Positions 5,583-5,747 of a stretch of DNA of 5,747 nt are shown here, piece by piece. Made by a program: the position numbers and the translations under genes. This DNA comes from an uncultured Chloroflexota bacterium (lineage in GTDB: Bacteria > Chloroflexota > Anaerolineae > Aggregatilineales > Phototrophicaceae). The stretch is from NCBI GenBank assembly GCA_937942935.1, contig CALDGT010001211.1:1-5747 (forward strand), given 5' to 3'. Numbering within the stretch: position 1 is the first letter of the stretch; each line of letters begins with the position of its first letter. The notes beneath the pieces were generated by a model that was given only the letters and a program-made list of their open reading frames with translations, did no database searches and was not told the DNA's origin.

Positions 5583-5747
5583 ATGACCACAACAGTTAGA
5601 CCCATTGAAAATCGGATTGTCGCCCTTGATGTCTTGCGCGGATTCGCATTATTCGGCGTGTTGATGGTGAACATGCTCGATTTTAGCAGTTCTGCCTTAC
5701 GCGCCAGCACATTGGGGATGCGCGGAAATGAATTAGACCAAATCATA
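5583..5747 (+). CDS. N-terminal part of a DUF418/YeiB-like membrane protein, cut by window end
   Basis: Fifty-five codons are open to the end of the window with no stop. The motif NRIVALDVLRGFALFGVLMVNM (about residues 10-31) is the N-terminal signature of DUF418 (YeiB-type) membrane proteins: an R-I-x-x-L-D-x-L-R-G lead-in followed by the first transmembrane helix (about 20-33). The family has several membrane helices and no settled function; transport has been suggested. ATG 5583 gives a typical short N-terminus and has GAGAGGA (5565-5571) 11 nt upstream. An in-frame ATG at 5550 has GGAG (5538-5541) at a better 8-nt spacing and would add 11 residues, so the start is not certain. The upstream in-frame stop is at 5505. 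It follows the tetR-like gene in the same direction; co-transcription is possible but unproven. Confidence 0.75.
   Translation, partial: MTTTVRPIENRIVALDVLRGFALFGVLMVNMLDFSSSALRASTLGMRGNELDQII

Noticed and set aside
5471..5746. Minus-strand 91-codon frame at the window end
   Set aside because: It is opposite the DUF418-like N-terminus, whose signature motif is clear on the plus strand; the minus translation has no recognisable features.

Overview
The window looks like chromosomal DNA from a Chloroflexota bacterium, most likely Anaerolineae-like. This rests mainly on the first gene: a membrane-spanning Ser/Thr kinase whose outer part is a long Thr/Ala/Pro stalk ending in a formylglycine-generating-enzyme-like (SUMF1) domain, a style common in that phylum. 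The taxonomic call is an inference from protein style. No rRNA, tRNA, CRISPR array, insertion sequence or phage gene was seen.

Layout: 1-128 is an AT-rich leader with only weak promoter evidence. 129-2639 (+) is the kinase/FGE-like fusion. 2647-3675 (+) is a short-chain-type L-threonine 3-dehydrogenase-like enzyme, starting 7 nt after the kinase stop and probably co-transcribed with it. 3742-4755 (-) is a D-2-hydroxyacid dehydrogenase that converges on the previous gene across a 66-nt gap holding a small hairpin. 4756-4900 is a divergent control region. 4901-5467 (+) is a TetR-family repressor with a TTG start. From 5583 to the window edge (+) is the N-terminal part of a DUF418/YeiB-like membrane protein, cut off by the end of the window.

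The most informative non-coding part is the divergent region. A near-perfect 18-bp palindrome (4861-4878) overlaps both the -10 box of the rightward (tetR) promoter and the -35 box of the leftward (dehydrogenase) promoter. It is the centre of four alternating half-sites (CTCA, TGAG, CTCA, TGAG) spaced exactly 14 bp apart. The simplest reading is that the TetR protein represses itself and the dehydrogenase, and that the dehydrogenase substrate or a related 2-hydroxy/2-keto acid relieves repression. The ligand is not known from sequence.

I see no clearly new multi-gene system. The points most worth following are the phased operator array, the FGE-like domain lacking the catalytic cysteine pair, and the tight pairing of the sensor kinase with the threonine-dehydrogenase-like gene.
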